From contig NZ_QAOX01000013.1 in NCBI RefSeq assembly GCF_003050935.1, forward strand, positions 17,112 through 81,111: a stretch of 64,000 nt of DNA, written 5' to 3'. The translations under genes were made by a program, and so were the position numbers. The notes beneath the pieces were generated by a model. It was not told where the DNA came from and ran no database searches. It worked only from the letters and a program-made list of their open reading frames with translations. Below are positions 46,440 through 54,487 of this stretch, in pieces. Origin of the DNA: Luteibacter sp. OK325. GTDB taxonomy: Bacteria > Pseudomonadota > Gammaproteobacteria > Xanthomonadales > Rhodanobacteraceae. Within the stretch, counting starts at the first letter, position 1, and each line of letters begins with the position of its first letter.

Positions 46440-48770
46440 ATGAGCGCAGGCATGCAGCCCCCACACGGCAGAATGGGTCAGGGCCCCGTTGCTTTGTCGC
46501 CACGCGCGGAGCGCGAGGCGCAGCAGGGCCTGTCGCTGTGCCTGACATGGCTGGATATGCCGCTGCGGGAATCCCTGCGCGACTTCAGCCAACGCTTGTT
46601 CGCCACGGCCGAGAGCACCCGCAATCACCTCGAGCAGCAGGAATGTTTCGATTGCCGGAACATCGTCGAGCGCGAGGGACCGGCCTTCCGTAACCGTTTC
46701 GCCGCCCATCTCTCCGATCGCTTCCGTCACCTTGGCGAAAATACCGAGAGCAAGTCGACCACGGGCGACCACCTCACCCTGGGCATGAACCTGAGCCTGG
46801 TGGATCCCGAGGAACAGGAACAGACCGATGCGCTGACCAGCATGGCTGCACGCGGCGAAGCGCGCAGTGCCAGCAGCCTGTTCGAACTGGGTTACCGCAT
46901 GGCCGTGCTCGCCGGGACGCCACCCCTGGAGGGTGACGCGTTGCCAGCTGGTCCGCGTGCGCTCACCGGCGCGCTGGAGGCGGCGGTTGCGCCCTTGCCG
47001 CTGAGCAGTGCACATCGCCTGCTGCTGTTCCAGGCCGTCGACACCCACGTGCTCGGCCATAGCGAGGCGTTCTACGGCGCGCTCAACGAGCATTACCGGA
47101 CGCGCGGCATCCTTCCGGGCTTCCGCGTTTATCCCAATGTCCGCGTCTCCACGCCACCGGCCGCCGACCGTCGCGGCCGAGCGGGAGACGCTTCGGCCGC
47201 TGGCGGTGGTGGCGCTGGCGGCGGTGGTGGTGGCTCCGGCGGCTACGCTGGCGCCGGTGGCGGTGGCGGTGGCGGTGGCGGTGGCGCTGGTGGTGCTGGC
47301 GGAAGTGGCAGCGGTGGTCACGACGCCGCGCCCGTCACGGCGACCAGCGAGGGTCACATCGGCGTGCTCGAAAGCCTGCGCGACCTGCTGGCCAATCGCG
47401 TCGCCGGCCAGGGTCGCGGCGCTGGTTTCGCCCCCGATCGACTGGTTTCCGAAGACGAGTTGCAGACCGCCCTGTTCGCCCTGCAGGGCCACGTATCCGA
47501 AGTGGCGGACGCCGCGCAGCGGGAGATCCGCAGCGCCCAGTCGTTGCGCGACGAATTGCTCAACCAGCTCAACCGCGGCCGGCCCGCCGGTTCGCCGCCT
47601 GCCGAGCTCACGCTCGAGCAGGGCGACACGGTGGAGCTCACGGCCATGCTGTTCCAGAACCTCGGCCACCAGCTTGGCGTCGCCAGCCCGGGTCGCGCCG
47701 TACTGGGCGGCCTGCAGTGGCCGATGCTGCGCGCGGCCGTCAACGATCGTGGCTTCTTCGACCGCCCCGAACATCCCGCACGCCAGTTGCTCGATACCGT
47801 CAGTGAGGCCGCACACCACTGGCTCGATCCGGCCGAAGGCGAGCCGGATGCGGCACTGGTCGACCGCCTCGAACGCCTCGTGGTCGAAGCCAGCCACGCG
47901 CAGGTGATCGATCCGGCATGGCGTTCGGAGATCGAGCAACAGATCACCCAGCTGTCGCGTAAGGCGCACGTCGCCGAGCGCAGGCAGATCGAGGCGATGG
48001 AAGGCCGTGACCGCCTCGAGCGCGCACGCCAGCGTGCCACCGAGATCATGGGCGAGCGGCTTGGCGCGGGCGCGGCGCCACGTGGTGTCCTGCGCATCCT
48101 GCTCGAGCGGACCTGGGCCGATGTGCTCGCCCTGCATATTCTCCGTGGCGGCGAGACCGGTGAGGCCTTCCTTCACTGCCTGGGCGTGACCGACCAGTTG
48201 CTCGGTCGCCGGCCCATTGCCGACGTGCAGAAGCTGCGGGTGGAGGTCGAGCGTGGTCTCGAGCACCTGGGCATGCATCCGTCCGAGGCCGCCCAAGTGG
48301 CGGCGGGCCTGTTCGAAACCCCGGCAAAGCAGACCGACGACGCACTCACGCCGACCGATGTCGCCTTGCGCCTGAAACAGCGTCCGCGGCTGGGCGAAGG
48401 CACCGCGCACGGCGAGGCGGTGGCGCCGGTCGAACCCACGGCGCTCGATTCCGCCGCGCGTGCCGTCTACGACGGCTTCGCCACGCTGCGCTTCGGCACC
48501 TGGTTCGAATTCATCCACACCGACGGCACCACCAGCCGGCGCAAGCTGGCCTGGTTCTCGCCGACCACGGGGCGCTGCCTGTTCGTCAACCAGCGCGGCA
48601 GCCGCGCCGACGACATCGACCTCACGCGCCTGGCCCGGCTTATCGCGACCGGCGAAGCCCGCGAGTGGCGCGAACAGCGGATCTCCTTCATCGACCGCGC
48701 CTGGCAGGCCGTGGCGCGCAGCCTGCGTCGCGACGGTCTGCGTGACACACGCATGGCGGGCAACGCATGA
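46440..48770 (+). CDS. DUF1631 family protein with long glycine-rich insert
   Basis: This 776-residue protein of the DUF1631 family (annotated in some genomes as thymidine phosphorylase-like, without evidence) has no known reaction. The N-terminal helical part is conserved to about residue 235. A strongly glycine-rich, low-complexity stretch follows (about 246-290), encoded by GGTGGC-type repeats. Then a long helical region leads to a C-terminal domain near SRRKLAWFSPTTGRCLFVNQ, which resembles a PilZ-like barrel. Its stop overlaps the start of a separate PilZ gene. This suggests a cyclic-di-GMP-linked role, which is inference. Start ATG 46440 has GGGGAG upstream. Confidence 0.85.
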   Translation: MSAGMQPPHGRMGQGPVALSPRAEREAQQGLSLCLTWLDMPLRESLRDFSQRLFATAESTRNHLEQQECFDCRNIVEREGPAFRNRFAAHLSDRFRHLGENTESKSTTGDHLTLGMNLSLVDPEEQEQTDALTSMAARGEARSASSLFELGYRMAVLAGTPPLEGDALPAGPRALTGALEAAVAPLPLSSAHRLLLFQAVDTHVLGHSEAFYGALNEHYRTRGILPGFRVYPNVRVSTPPAADRRGRAGDASAAGGGGAGGGGGGSGGYAGAGGGGGGGGGGAGGAGGSGSGGHDAAPVTATSEGHIGVLESLRDLLANRVAGQGRGAGFAPDRLVSEDELQTALFALQGHVSEVADAAQREIRSAQSLRDELLNQLNRGRPAGSPPAELTLEQGDTVELTAMLFQNLGHQLGVASPGRAVLGGLQWPMLRAAVNDRGFFDRPEHPARQLLDTVSEAAHHWLDPAEGEPDAALVDRLERLVVEASHAQVIDPAWRSEIEQQITQLSRKAHVAERRQIEAMEGRDRLERARQRATEIMGERLGAGAAPRGVLRILLERTWADVLALHILRGGETGEAFLHCLGVTDQLLGRRPIADVQKLRVEVERGLEHLGMHPSEAAQVAAGLFETPAKQTDDALTPTDVALRLKQRPRLGEGTAHGEAVAPVEPTALDSAARAVYDGFATLRFGTWFEFIHTDGTTSRRKLAWFSPTTGRCLFVNQRGSRADDIDLTRLARLIATGEAREWREQRISFIDRAWQAVARSLRRDGLRDTRMAGNA
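47199..47322 (+). repeat. Glycine-coding GGTGGC microsatellite
   Basis: Imperfect GGTGGC repeats inside the DUF1631 gene encode almost only glycine, alanine and serine. The 6-bp unit keeps the frame on expansion or loss. Similar glycine-rich tracts are common linkers. Confidence 0.9.
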
Positions 48771-49114
48771 GCCGCGAATTCGAACAACGTCGCGCGCCGC
48801 GCAAGCGGGTCACCTCGCCCATGCCCATCGTGGACGGCATGACCGAACGCGTCATCGGACAGCTCGGCAATCTTTCCGCCACGGGCATGATGGTGTTGGC
48901 GACGCAGGCCCCACGCAGCGGTGCCGTGCACCAGGTCAGCTTCATGCTGCCGGACGCGCAGCACCGCGAGCACCGTGTCGAGATCGGCATCCAGGAGCAG
49001 TGGCACGAACCTGCCGCCTCCGCCGGGCAATTCTGGGCCGGCTACCGCATCGTGGCCGCCAGCGACGACGATGTTCGCGCCATCGACGAGTGGATCGGTC
49101 CGCCGCCGGACTGA
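48767..49114 (+). CDS. PilZ domain protein
   Basis: This 115-residue protein is a single PilZ domain, the receptor fold for cyclic di-GMP. The two ligand-binding motifs are present: RxxxR (Arg8-Arg12 in RRAPRKRV) and (D/N)xSxxG as NLSATG (residues 35-40). It should therefore bind the nucleotide. The start overlaps the DUF1631 stop by 4 bp and a zinc-ribbon protein gene starts 16 bp after its stop, so these three genes form one unit. A role in motility, biofilm or exopolysaccharide control follows from the family, not from the sequence. Confidence 0.93.
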   Translation: MSREFEQRRAPRKRVTSPMPIVDGMTERVIGQLGNLSATGMMVLATQAPRSGAVHQVSFMLPDAQHREHRVEIGIQEQWHEPAASAGQFWAGYRIVAASDDDVRAIDEWIGPPPD

Positions 49115-49130
49115 ACGGGAGGTCGCGACC

Positions 49131-49787
49131 ATGCTTTACGACGCACCGCACAGGGGATCACCATCGCCCACCATGAGCGATGCCACCACCATCCTGGTCG
49201 ATACCGACCTTGAACGCGACGACGCCGCGGCTGCCGCGACCGGCCTGTACCTGAGGCTGGTGGGCGACGGCACGATCTCGTCGGTCTACGAAGTCGAGAG
49301 CGAGCCGCGTTTCCGCGTGCTCGACGAGCGCCTCACGCAGGATACCGGCGTCTACGCGATCGGCCTGCATGCGAGCAACCACCGCTGGCGTGACGACGAG
49401 CAAGGCGGCTCACGCCTGATCGAAGGCGGTCCCGAAAACGGCATTTTCTGCCGCTACGACGGCAGCTTCACCATCCGTTGCCCGGAATGCCGCCAGCCGC
49501 TGGCGCCGGGTGACGAAGGCAGCGAAGCGCTCGAAGAAGCGCTCGCGGTCTGGTGCGACGCGCCCAACTCCGCCTACGTGGCTTGCCCCGGCTGCGCCGC
49601 CTGGACACCGCTCACGCTATGGCGCTCGCCTGCCCACGATTTTGCGGTCGGTCATTACGCGATCACCCTGTATGGCACGCACCTGCGCAGCCTGACCGAC
49701 GGTGACCACGACCACTTCGCCACCCTCCTGCGCCACCGCCTGGGCGATGTCGCCGGCGATTTCGCCGTGGTCTACGCCCGGGCGTAA
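49131..49787 (+). CDS. Zinc-ribbon hypothetical protein
   Basis: This 218-residue protein has no family I can name. Two Cys pairs, CPEC (117-120) and CPGC (152-155), 31 residues apart, look like a zinc ribbon. The N-terminal 100 residues have mixed alpha/beta character without a signal peptide. The ATG at 49131 is chosen because GGGAGG lies 8 bases upstream; a second ATG at 49173 is in frame. It follows DUF1631 and PilZ genes and is probably co-transcribed, so it may act in the same cyclic-di-GMP-linked process. Confidence 0.75.
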   Translation: MLYDAPHRGSPSPTMSDATTILVDTDLERDDAAAAATGLYLRLVGDGTISSVYEVESEPRFRVLDERLTQDTGVYAIGLHASNHRWRDDEQGGSRLIEGGPENGIFCRYDGSFTIRCPECRQPLAPGDEGSEALEEALAVWCDAPNSAYVACPGCAAWTPLTLWRSPAHDFAVGHYAITLYGTHLRSLTDGDHDHFATLLRHRLGDVAGDFAVVYARA

Positions 49788-49794
49788 ATGTGTT

Positions 49795-49944
49795 GTGGGA
49801 GCCGCTTCAGCGGCGATGTGGGAGCCGCTTCAGCGGCGATGTGGGAGCCGCTTCAGCGGCGATGTGGGAGCCGCTTCAGCGGCGATCCCGCGGCAGCAGG
49901 CCAGATAGCCACAAGCACCCAATCGCCGCTGAAGCGGCTCCCAC
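49795..49944. repeat. REP-like array, four direct units at 23-bp period plus one inverted
   Basis: Four perfect plus-strand GCCGCTTCAGCGGC units start at 49795, 49818, 49841 and 49864, each exactly 23 bp apart with no spacer. An inverted GCCGCTGAAGCGGC unit follows (49922-49944). The array starts 8 bp after the preceding stop codon. Confidence 0.93.
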
Positions 49945-50035
49945 AGGAAAACCGGCATCCGCATAGGGTTGGCTCCGATGGCCGGGAAGCGCACCATTGG
50001 CGTTTGCCCCACTCCCCCTGCCCCGGAGATCGACA

Positions 50036-51358
50036 ATGAACGACGCGCTGGCCGCGCTCTACCCGCAGCACCTCGCCACCTTGCGTGAGCGCACCGATAC
50101 CGCGCTGGCGCGCGGCGGTTTCGACCACCTCGTCGTCCCGGCCGGCCGACCGATCACCAAGTTCCTGGACGATCAGGACTATCCGTTCATCGCCAACCCG
50201 CATTTCAAGCACTGGCTGCCCCTGGTCGACGCCCCGGGCAGCTGGCTGGTCTACACGCCGGGCGAGAAGCCCAAATTGGTCTTCCTGCAGCCGCGCGATT
50301 ACTGGCACGTCGTGCCGGAAGCACCATCCGGCTACTGGGTCGACCACTTCGACATCGTCATCGTGCGCAAGCCCGCCGATGCGATCGCGGAACTGCCGCA
50401 ATCACTCGCACGCTCGGCGATCATCGGCGACCAGTACTGCGCACTGGATGAAGTCTGCGCGAACAATCCGCCCGCCGTCATCGACCACCTGCACTACCAC
50501 CGCGCCTTCAAGACGCCGTACGAAATCGCACTGATGCGCGAAGCCAGCCGTCGCGGCACGCGCGGCCACCGCGCGGCCGAGCAGGCGTTCCGCAATGGTG
50601 AAAGCGAACTCGGCATCCACCTTGCCTATCTCACCGCCGTCGGCCAGATCGACGCGGAGCTGCCGTACGCCAGCATCGTCGGCCTGAACGAGCACGGCGC
50701 CGTGCTGCACTACACGAACTTCGATCGCAAGGCCCCGGCCGAGAGCCGCTCCTTCCTGATCGACGCGGGTGCGAGTGCGTCGGGTTATGCGAGCGACATC
50801 ACGCGCACCTATGCCGGCAAGAATTTCGGTGAGTTCCAGGCGCTTATCGATTCGGTCGATGCCGCCGAGCAGTCGTTCGTGTCGAAGGTGCGCGCTGGCC
50901 AAAGCTACCCGGAGCTGCATGTGCACGCCCACCATGTGCTGGCCGGTGTGCTGCGTGAACACGGCTTCATTCGCATGAGCGCCGAAAGCGCCGTCGAATC
51001 CGGCGTGTCCTCGGCCTTCTTCCCGCACGGCCTCGGCCACGGCATCGGCCTGCAGGTACACGACGTGGCCGGCTTCGCCGCGGGCGAGACCGGCGGCACC
51101 ATCGCCAAGCCGGAAGGCCATCCGTACCTGCGCCTGACGCGCAACCTTGAGGCCGGCATGGTGGTCACCATCGAACCAGGCATCTACTTCATCGACATGC
51201 TGCTGGCCGAGCTGAAGAACAAGCCGTTCTCCAACGACATCGACTGGAACAAGGTCGACGCGTTCCGCAAATACGGCGGCATCCGCATCGAAGACGACGT
51301 GGTCTGCACCACAGGCGAGCCGGAGAACCTGACGCGCGATGCGTTTGCGTCGATCTGA
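50036..51358 (+). CDS. pepQ: Xaa-Pro dipeptidase
   Basis: This 440-residue cytoplasmic metallopeptidase cleaves X-Pro dipeptides. The creatinase/prolidase fold has the two-metal ligands: Asp in FLIDAGASASGYASDITRTY, split here as LIDAG and SDITRTYAG; His in FPHGLGHGIGLQVHD; and glutamates in VVTIEPGIYF and GGIRIEDD. The length fits PepQ of gammaproteobacteria (443 in E. coli). GGAG lies seven bases before the ATG at 50036. A second M24 enzyme, PepP, is encoded at 57.6 kb. Confidence 0.95.
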   Translation: MNDALAALYPQHLATLRERTDTALARGGFDHLVVPAGRPITKFLDDQDYPFIANPHFKHWLPLVDAPGSWLVYTPGEKPKLVFLQPRDYWHVVPEAPSGYWVDHFDIVIVRKPADAIAELPQSLARSAIIGDQYCALDEVCANNPPAVIDHLHYHRAFKTPYEIALMREASRRGTRGHRAAEQAFRNGESELGIHLAYLTAVGQIDAELPYASIVGLNEHGAVLHYTNFDRKAPAESRSFLIDAGASASGYASDITRTYAGKNFGEFQALIDSVDAAEQSFVSKVRAGQSYPELHVHAHHVLAGVLREHGFIRMSAESAVESGVSSAFFPHGLGHGIGLQVHDVAGFAAGETGGTIAKPEGHPYLRLTRNLEAGMVVTIEPGIYFIDMLLAELKNKPFSNDIDWNKVDAFRKYGGIRIEDDVVCTTGEPENLTRDAFASI

Positions 51359-51364
51359 CAAAGC

Positions 51365-51421
51365 TCGCCGATGAATTGGCTCCTACCGGGCACGCTTCTG
51401 TAGGAGCCGCTTCAGCGGCGA
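51365..51421. repeat. REP-like pair in reversed order
   Basis: Here the inverted unit (GCCGATGAATTGGC, 51365-51386) comes first and the plus-strand GCCGCTTCAGCGGC unit (51400-51421) second, opposite to every other cluster in the window. Confidence 0.83.
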
Positions 51422-51542
51422 ATGGGTGCTCACCACACCCTTTCCCGCTCTTGCGGGCACGCCCCACCCCTACAAAGCCAAGGACGACAACGTCCCGCTA
51501 GCGCGACTGGCATCGGAGCCCGCGCGTTCTGTCGAGCATGGT

Positions 51543-51562
51543 CGAGCCGCATGAGCGGCTCG
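51543..51562 (+). promoter_or_regulatory. Hairpin in amidase leader
   Basis: A perfect 8-bp stem CGAGCCGC-ATGA-GCGGCTCG ends 13 bases before the amidase start codon. It could mask the ribosome-binding region or end transcripts from upstream; there is no T run. Confidence 0.4.
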
Positions 51563-51575
51563 CCAGGACGTCGAC

Positions 51576-53117
51576 ATGAACCAGCCACACACCTCTTCTC
51601 AGCTGCGCGCGGTGCAAAAGAAGCTACTCGTTGCAGCTATTACCGCCGTCGCTTGCTTCTCCCTTCCCGCCTTCGCGCAGGATCTACCTCCGCCAGCGAC
51701 CGAGATGACTGACGTTCAATGGCGAGTCCTCGAAAAGCGGATATCCGATCGCGCCAACGAGATTGCCAACAGTCGGAATTTCTTCGAAGACGACCGGCGG
51801 CCAATAGTCGTGCAGGCAAGGATTGAACGGCCATCGAATGTACTCGTTCTTGAAGTAGACATCAGCTTTGGCAAGGACGTCGGTAGCCTTGAACTCGAAG
51901 ATTTCATGTCGTACGTCAGAGTCGGAATGGAAGACCTGACAGGACTCATTCCAGGATTTACCACCACAGATTGGAGGATAGGTGGCTACGACATGGACTA
52001 CTGGTTCAACCAGATAATCCCGGAAGGAGAACGCCTAGGTCGACCGGCTGGACATTTTTCCTCTGCACAGGCCGCGCGGGCCAAGGTGGTGGTTGCAGCG
52101 GGCCACGGCGCGTACTTTCATACAAAGTACAAGTGGACTATGCAGAGAGAAAGGGTGAACGGCGTCCTCGAGGACGAAATAACTACCATTTTCGCAAAGG
52201 AGCTTTCGTACTCCACCGAACGGAATGGTGCAGACCCCATTCGGATTAGAGGAGGAGACGTAGGTCTTGTGCATGAGCCGAGCGGCAAGCCGTGGAATAA
52301 CATGGCGGCCAGATATTTCCTCGAAAACTGGCGACCGAACAATCCGGAGATATGGAACAGCAAGCCAGAAAGTACGGACGCGCGCCGGGAGATGCATCAG
52401 GACATCAGGAGCCGCCCCCTCTATGCGAACTTTATCGGGGCTGATGCGATAGCACATATCCATACCAACGCCGACGCACCTTCCGCCACTGGAACACGTA
52501 TCCTCGTGCATCCGGGACGTTCTAGGGACTTCAGCCTCGCTCAGCTTGCTTTGTGCGGAATGAAGGAGGCGATCCACTCAGATCCTCAGTACGCCAACTA
52601 CACGGTCCCGCTGGAGCCGTCGGTCGTGCAGGATAAGGGCGAGAACTCCTATGCCACAGTCCCTTCCATGATCGTCGAAGTTGGGTTCCATACCAATTTG
52701 AGCGATGCCAAACTTCTTCAGGACCCGAATTTCCAGAAGCTCTCGATGAGAGGCCTCGCAAAGGGTATGCGCCTCTTTCGCGAAGGTGCATCGTGCGCAC
52801 CTTTCATCGTCAAGCCGTCGGACCCCATGACCGCCGTGGTCGGTAAAGACATTCAGATGCCGATTAGTATTTCTGGAAATCCGGTCTATCCGGTCCATCT
52901 AATATCGACGAGGCTCGATTGTCCAGAAGGGAAGAAGTGCAGCCCGACAATCAAGTCCGTGTACAACAAGAAAGATGCGGACGCCTATCGCTTCGGTCAC
53001 CTTTGCTGGCGTGGCGATGAGTCCAAACCGCCGGTCGAGTTTCGCGTAGAGGCGAAGGATTTCGAAGGCCTACGTACAACGCCTGTGACTTATCAGATCA
53101 AGTGCGTGAAAGGCTAA
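51576..53117 (+). CDS. Secreted N-acetylmuramoyl-L-alanine amidase (Amidase_3), foreign-looking
   Basis: This 513-residue protein has a signal peptide (residues 1-34, ending PAFA, with a long polar N-region). The central Amidase_3 catalytic domain (about 168-405) should cut the peptide stem from peptidoglycan. Zinc ligands fit His177 (AAGHGAY), Glu199 or 201 (LEDEIT) and His296 (HIHTNA); the catalytic Glu368 is in IVEVGFHTN. An N-terminal domain (about 45-165) and a C-terminal cysteine-containing extension (about 412-513) are not recognised. Codon use is unlike its neighbours, with many AGA, ATA and AT-rich codons and clearly lower GC, suggesting recent transfer. The family is firm; the biological role is open. 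Confidence 0.85.
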   Translation: MNQPHTSSQLRAVQKKLLVAAITAVACFSLPAFAQDLPPPATEMTDVQWRVLEKRISDRANEIANSRNFFEDDRRPIVVQARIERPSNVLVLEVDISFGKDVGSLELEDFMSYVRVGMEDLTGLIPGFTTTDWRIGGYDMDYWFNQIIPEGERLGRPAGHFSSAQAARAKVVVAAGHGAYFHTKYKWTMQRERVNGVLEDEITTIFAKELSYSTERNGADPIRIRGGDVGLVHEPSGKPWNNMAARYFLENWRPNNPEIWNSKPESTDARREMHQDIRSRPLYANFIGADAIAHIHTNADAPSATGTRILVHPGRSRDFSLAQLALCGMKEAIHSDPQYANYTVPLEPSVVQDKGENSYATVPSMIVEVGFHTNLSDAKLLQDPNFQKLSMRGLAKGMRLFREGASCAPFIVKPSDPMTAVVGKDIQMPISISGNPVYPVHLISTRLDCPEGKKCSPTIKSVYNKKDADAYRFGHLCWRGDESKPPVEFRVEAKDFEGLRTTPVTYQIKCVKG

Positions 53118-53118
53118 C

Positions 53119-53171
53119 GCCTCAACAACGGGTTGGCTCCCGACAGGATCTCGCTGAGGCGAGCCAACCCG
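53119..53171. other. Interleaved inverted repeats after amidase
   Basis: An 11-bp perfect inverted repeat CGGGTTGGCTC/GAGCCAACCCG (53129-53139 and 53161-53171) is interleaved with GCCTCA/TGAGGC (53119-53124 and 53155-53160). There is no T run, so it is not a standard terminator. The two pairings may be alternatives. Confidence 0.5.
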
Positions 53172-53195
53172 TATGCGACCAGTCGGCCACCGTCG

Positions 53196-53333
53196 TCACG
53201 GCCCCTCGTGCTTCGGCATCGGGTCGCGTGTGCGACTGGCTTCGTCATCCGAGTGCACCTCGTACCACATCGCATTAAGAATGCCGAAGGCGGCGGCCAG
53301 GCCGAGGCCTAATATCCAGGCGAAATACCACAT
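53196..53333 (-). CDS. cydX: Cytochrome bd oxidase small subunit CydX
   Basis: This 45-residue single-helix protein stabilises cytochrome bd. It begins MWYFAWILGLGLAAAFGILN, the typical CydX opening, followed by MWYEVHSDDEA and a charged tail. It ends the cydPABX unit, with its start 13 bp after the cydB stop codon. It is short but fully typical, and GGAGC lies just before the start. Confidence 0.95.
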   Translation of the reverse strand: MWYFAWILGLGLAAAFGILNAMWYEVHSDDEASRTRDPMPKHEGP

Positions 53334-53346
53334 GGCTGTTGCTCCT

Positions 53347-54477
53347 TCAGTACATGCTGTGCGACTTGCGCACGTGTTCGAGGGTGACCCGGCCGCGCAT
53401 CACGCGGTAGACCCAGCCGGTGTAGAGCAGGATCAGCGGAATGAAGACCACGGTGACGCCAAGCATGATCAGCAGCGTGCCGCGGCTCGAAGACGCGTCC
53501 CACACCGTGAGGCTCGAGGTCGGATCGACCGACGACGGCATCAGGAACGGGAATAGCGCGAAGCCTGCCGAGAGAATGGTTCCGGCCACGGCAAGGCAGC
53601 TGCAGAAGAAGCCCATGAAGCCGCGCTTGCCGACGAACAGCTGTAGTCCGAGCGCTCCGACGAAGGCGACGATAGGACCCGCCCAGAAGTACGGATGCGT
53701 GAGGTAACCGGCGAACCACGTTCCGCCCACGGCCACCTGCTTGTTCATCGGGTTGGACATCGCGTCCGTCACTACCGGCCCCGACACCGCGTAACCCGGA
53801 ATGCCGTAAGCCAACCAGATGCCGGCAAGCACGAACAACACGATGTACACGGCCGAAGCGATGCGCGAAACCTTCGCCGCACGTTCCGCAATCACATGAT
53901 CGGCCTTCATCGCCGCCCAGCTCGCACCATGCGCGAGCAGCATGCTGAGACTCACCAATCCGGCTAACAACGCGAACGGCCGGAACAACTGAAAGAAGCT
54001 ACCGTCCCACGTCATCCGCAAATCACCGTCGTAGCGAAACGGCAGGCCAAGGAACAGGTTACCGAAGGCCACCCCGCAAACCAGCATCACGATCACACCG
54101 GACGCGATCAGACAGGTATCCCACACCGCCCGCCAGCGCGGATCGTCCACCTTCTCGCGAAAGTTGAAACCGACCGGGCGAATGATGAAGGCAACGAGCA
54201 GCACGAACATCGCCACGTAAAGGCCGGAGAACGACGCCGCGTAGAGCAGCGGCCACGCGGCGAACACCGCGCCGCCGCCGAGAATGAACCACACCTGGTT
54301 ACCTTCCCAGGTGGGCTCGATGGTCTCCAGCAGCACGATTCGCTCGTGCTCGTCGCGACCGAGGATGCGCAACAAGGCGGCTACCCCGAAGTCGAAGCCG
54401 TCCATGATCGCAAAGCCGATCAGCAGGATGCCGATGAGGGCCCACCAGATCACTCGCAAGGTTGCATAGTCGAACAT
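53347..54477 (-). CDS. cydB: Cytochrome bd ubiquinol oxidase subunit II
   Basis: This 376-residue integral membrane subunit of the oxygen-reducing quinol oxidase has about eight or nine hydrophobic helices. It has the family start [22 protein letters not shown], split as the DFGVAALL and [26 protein letters not shown] blocks. Length matches CydB of E. coli (379). It is 10 bp downstream of cydA. With CydA it forms the high-affinity terminal oxidase used at low oxygen. Confidence 0.96.
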   Translation of the reverse strand: MFDYATLRVIWWALIGILLIGFAIMDGFDFGVAALLRILGRDEHERIVLLETIEPTWEGNQVWFILGGGAVFAAWPLLYAASFSGLYVAMFVLLVAFIIRPVGFNFREKVDDPRWRAVWDTCLIASGVIVMLVCGVAFGNLFLGLPFRYDGDLRMTWDGSFFQLFRPFALLAGLVSLSMLLAHGASWAAMKADHVIAERAAKVSRIASAVYIVLFVLAGIWLAYGIPGYAVSGPVVTDAMSNPMNKQVAVGGTWFAGYLTHPYFWAGPIVAFVGALGLQLFVGKRGFMGFFCSCLAVAGTILSAGFALFPFLMPSSVDPTSSLTVWDASSSRGTLLIMLGVTVVFIPLILLYTGWVYRVMRGRVTLEHVRKSHSMY

Positions 54478-54487
54478 GGCGTTCTCC

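Noticed and set aside
46404..48518. 704-codon minus-strand open frame opposite the DUF1631 gene
   Set aside because: Composition is low-complexity (Ala/Thr/Ser runs opposite the glycine tract), and the plus-strand gene has overlaps and ribosome-binding context.
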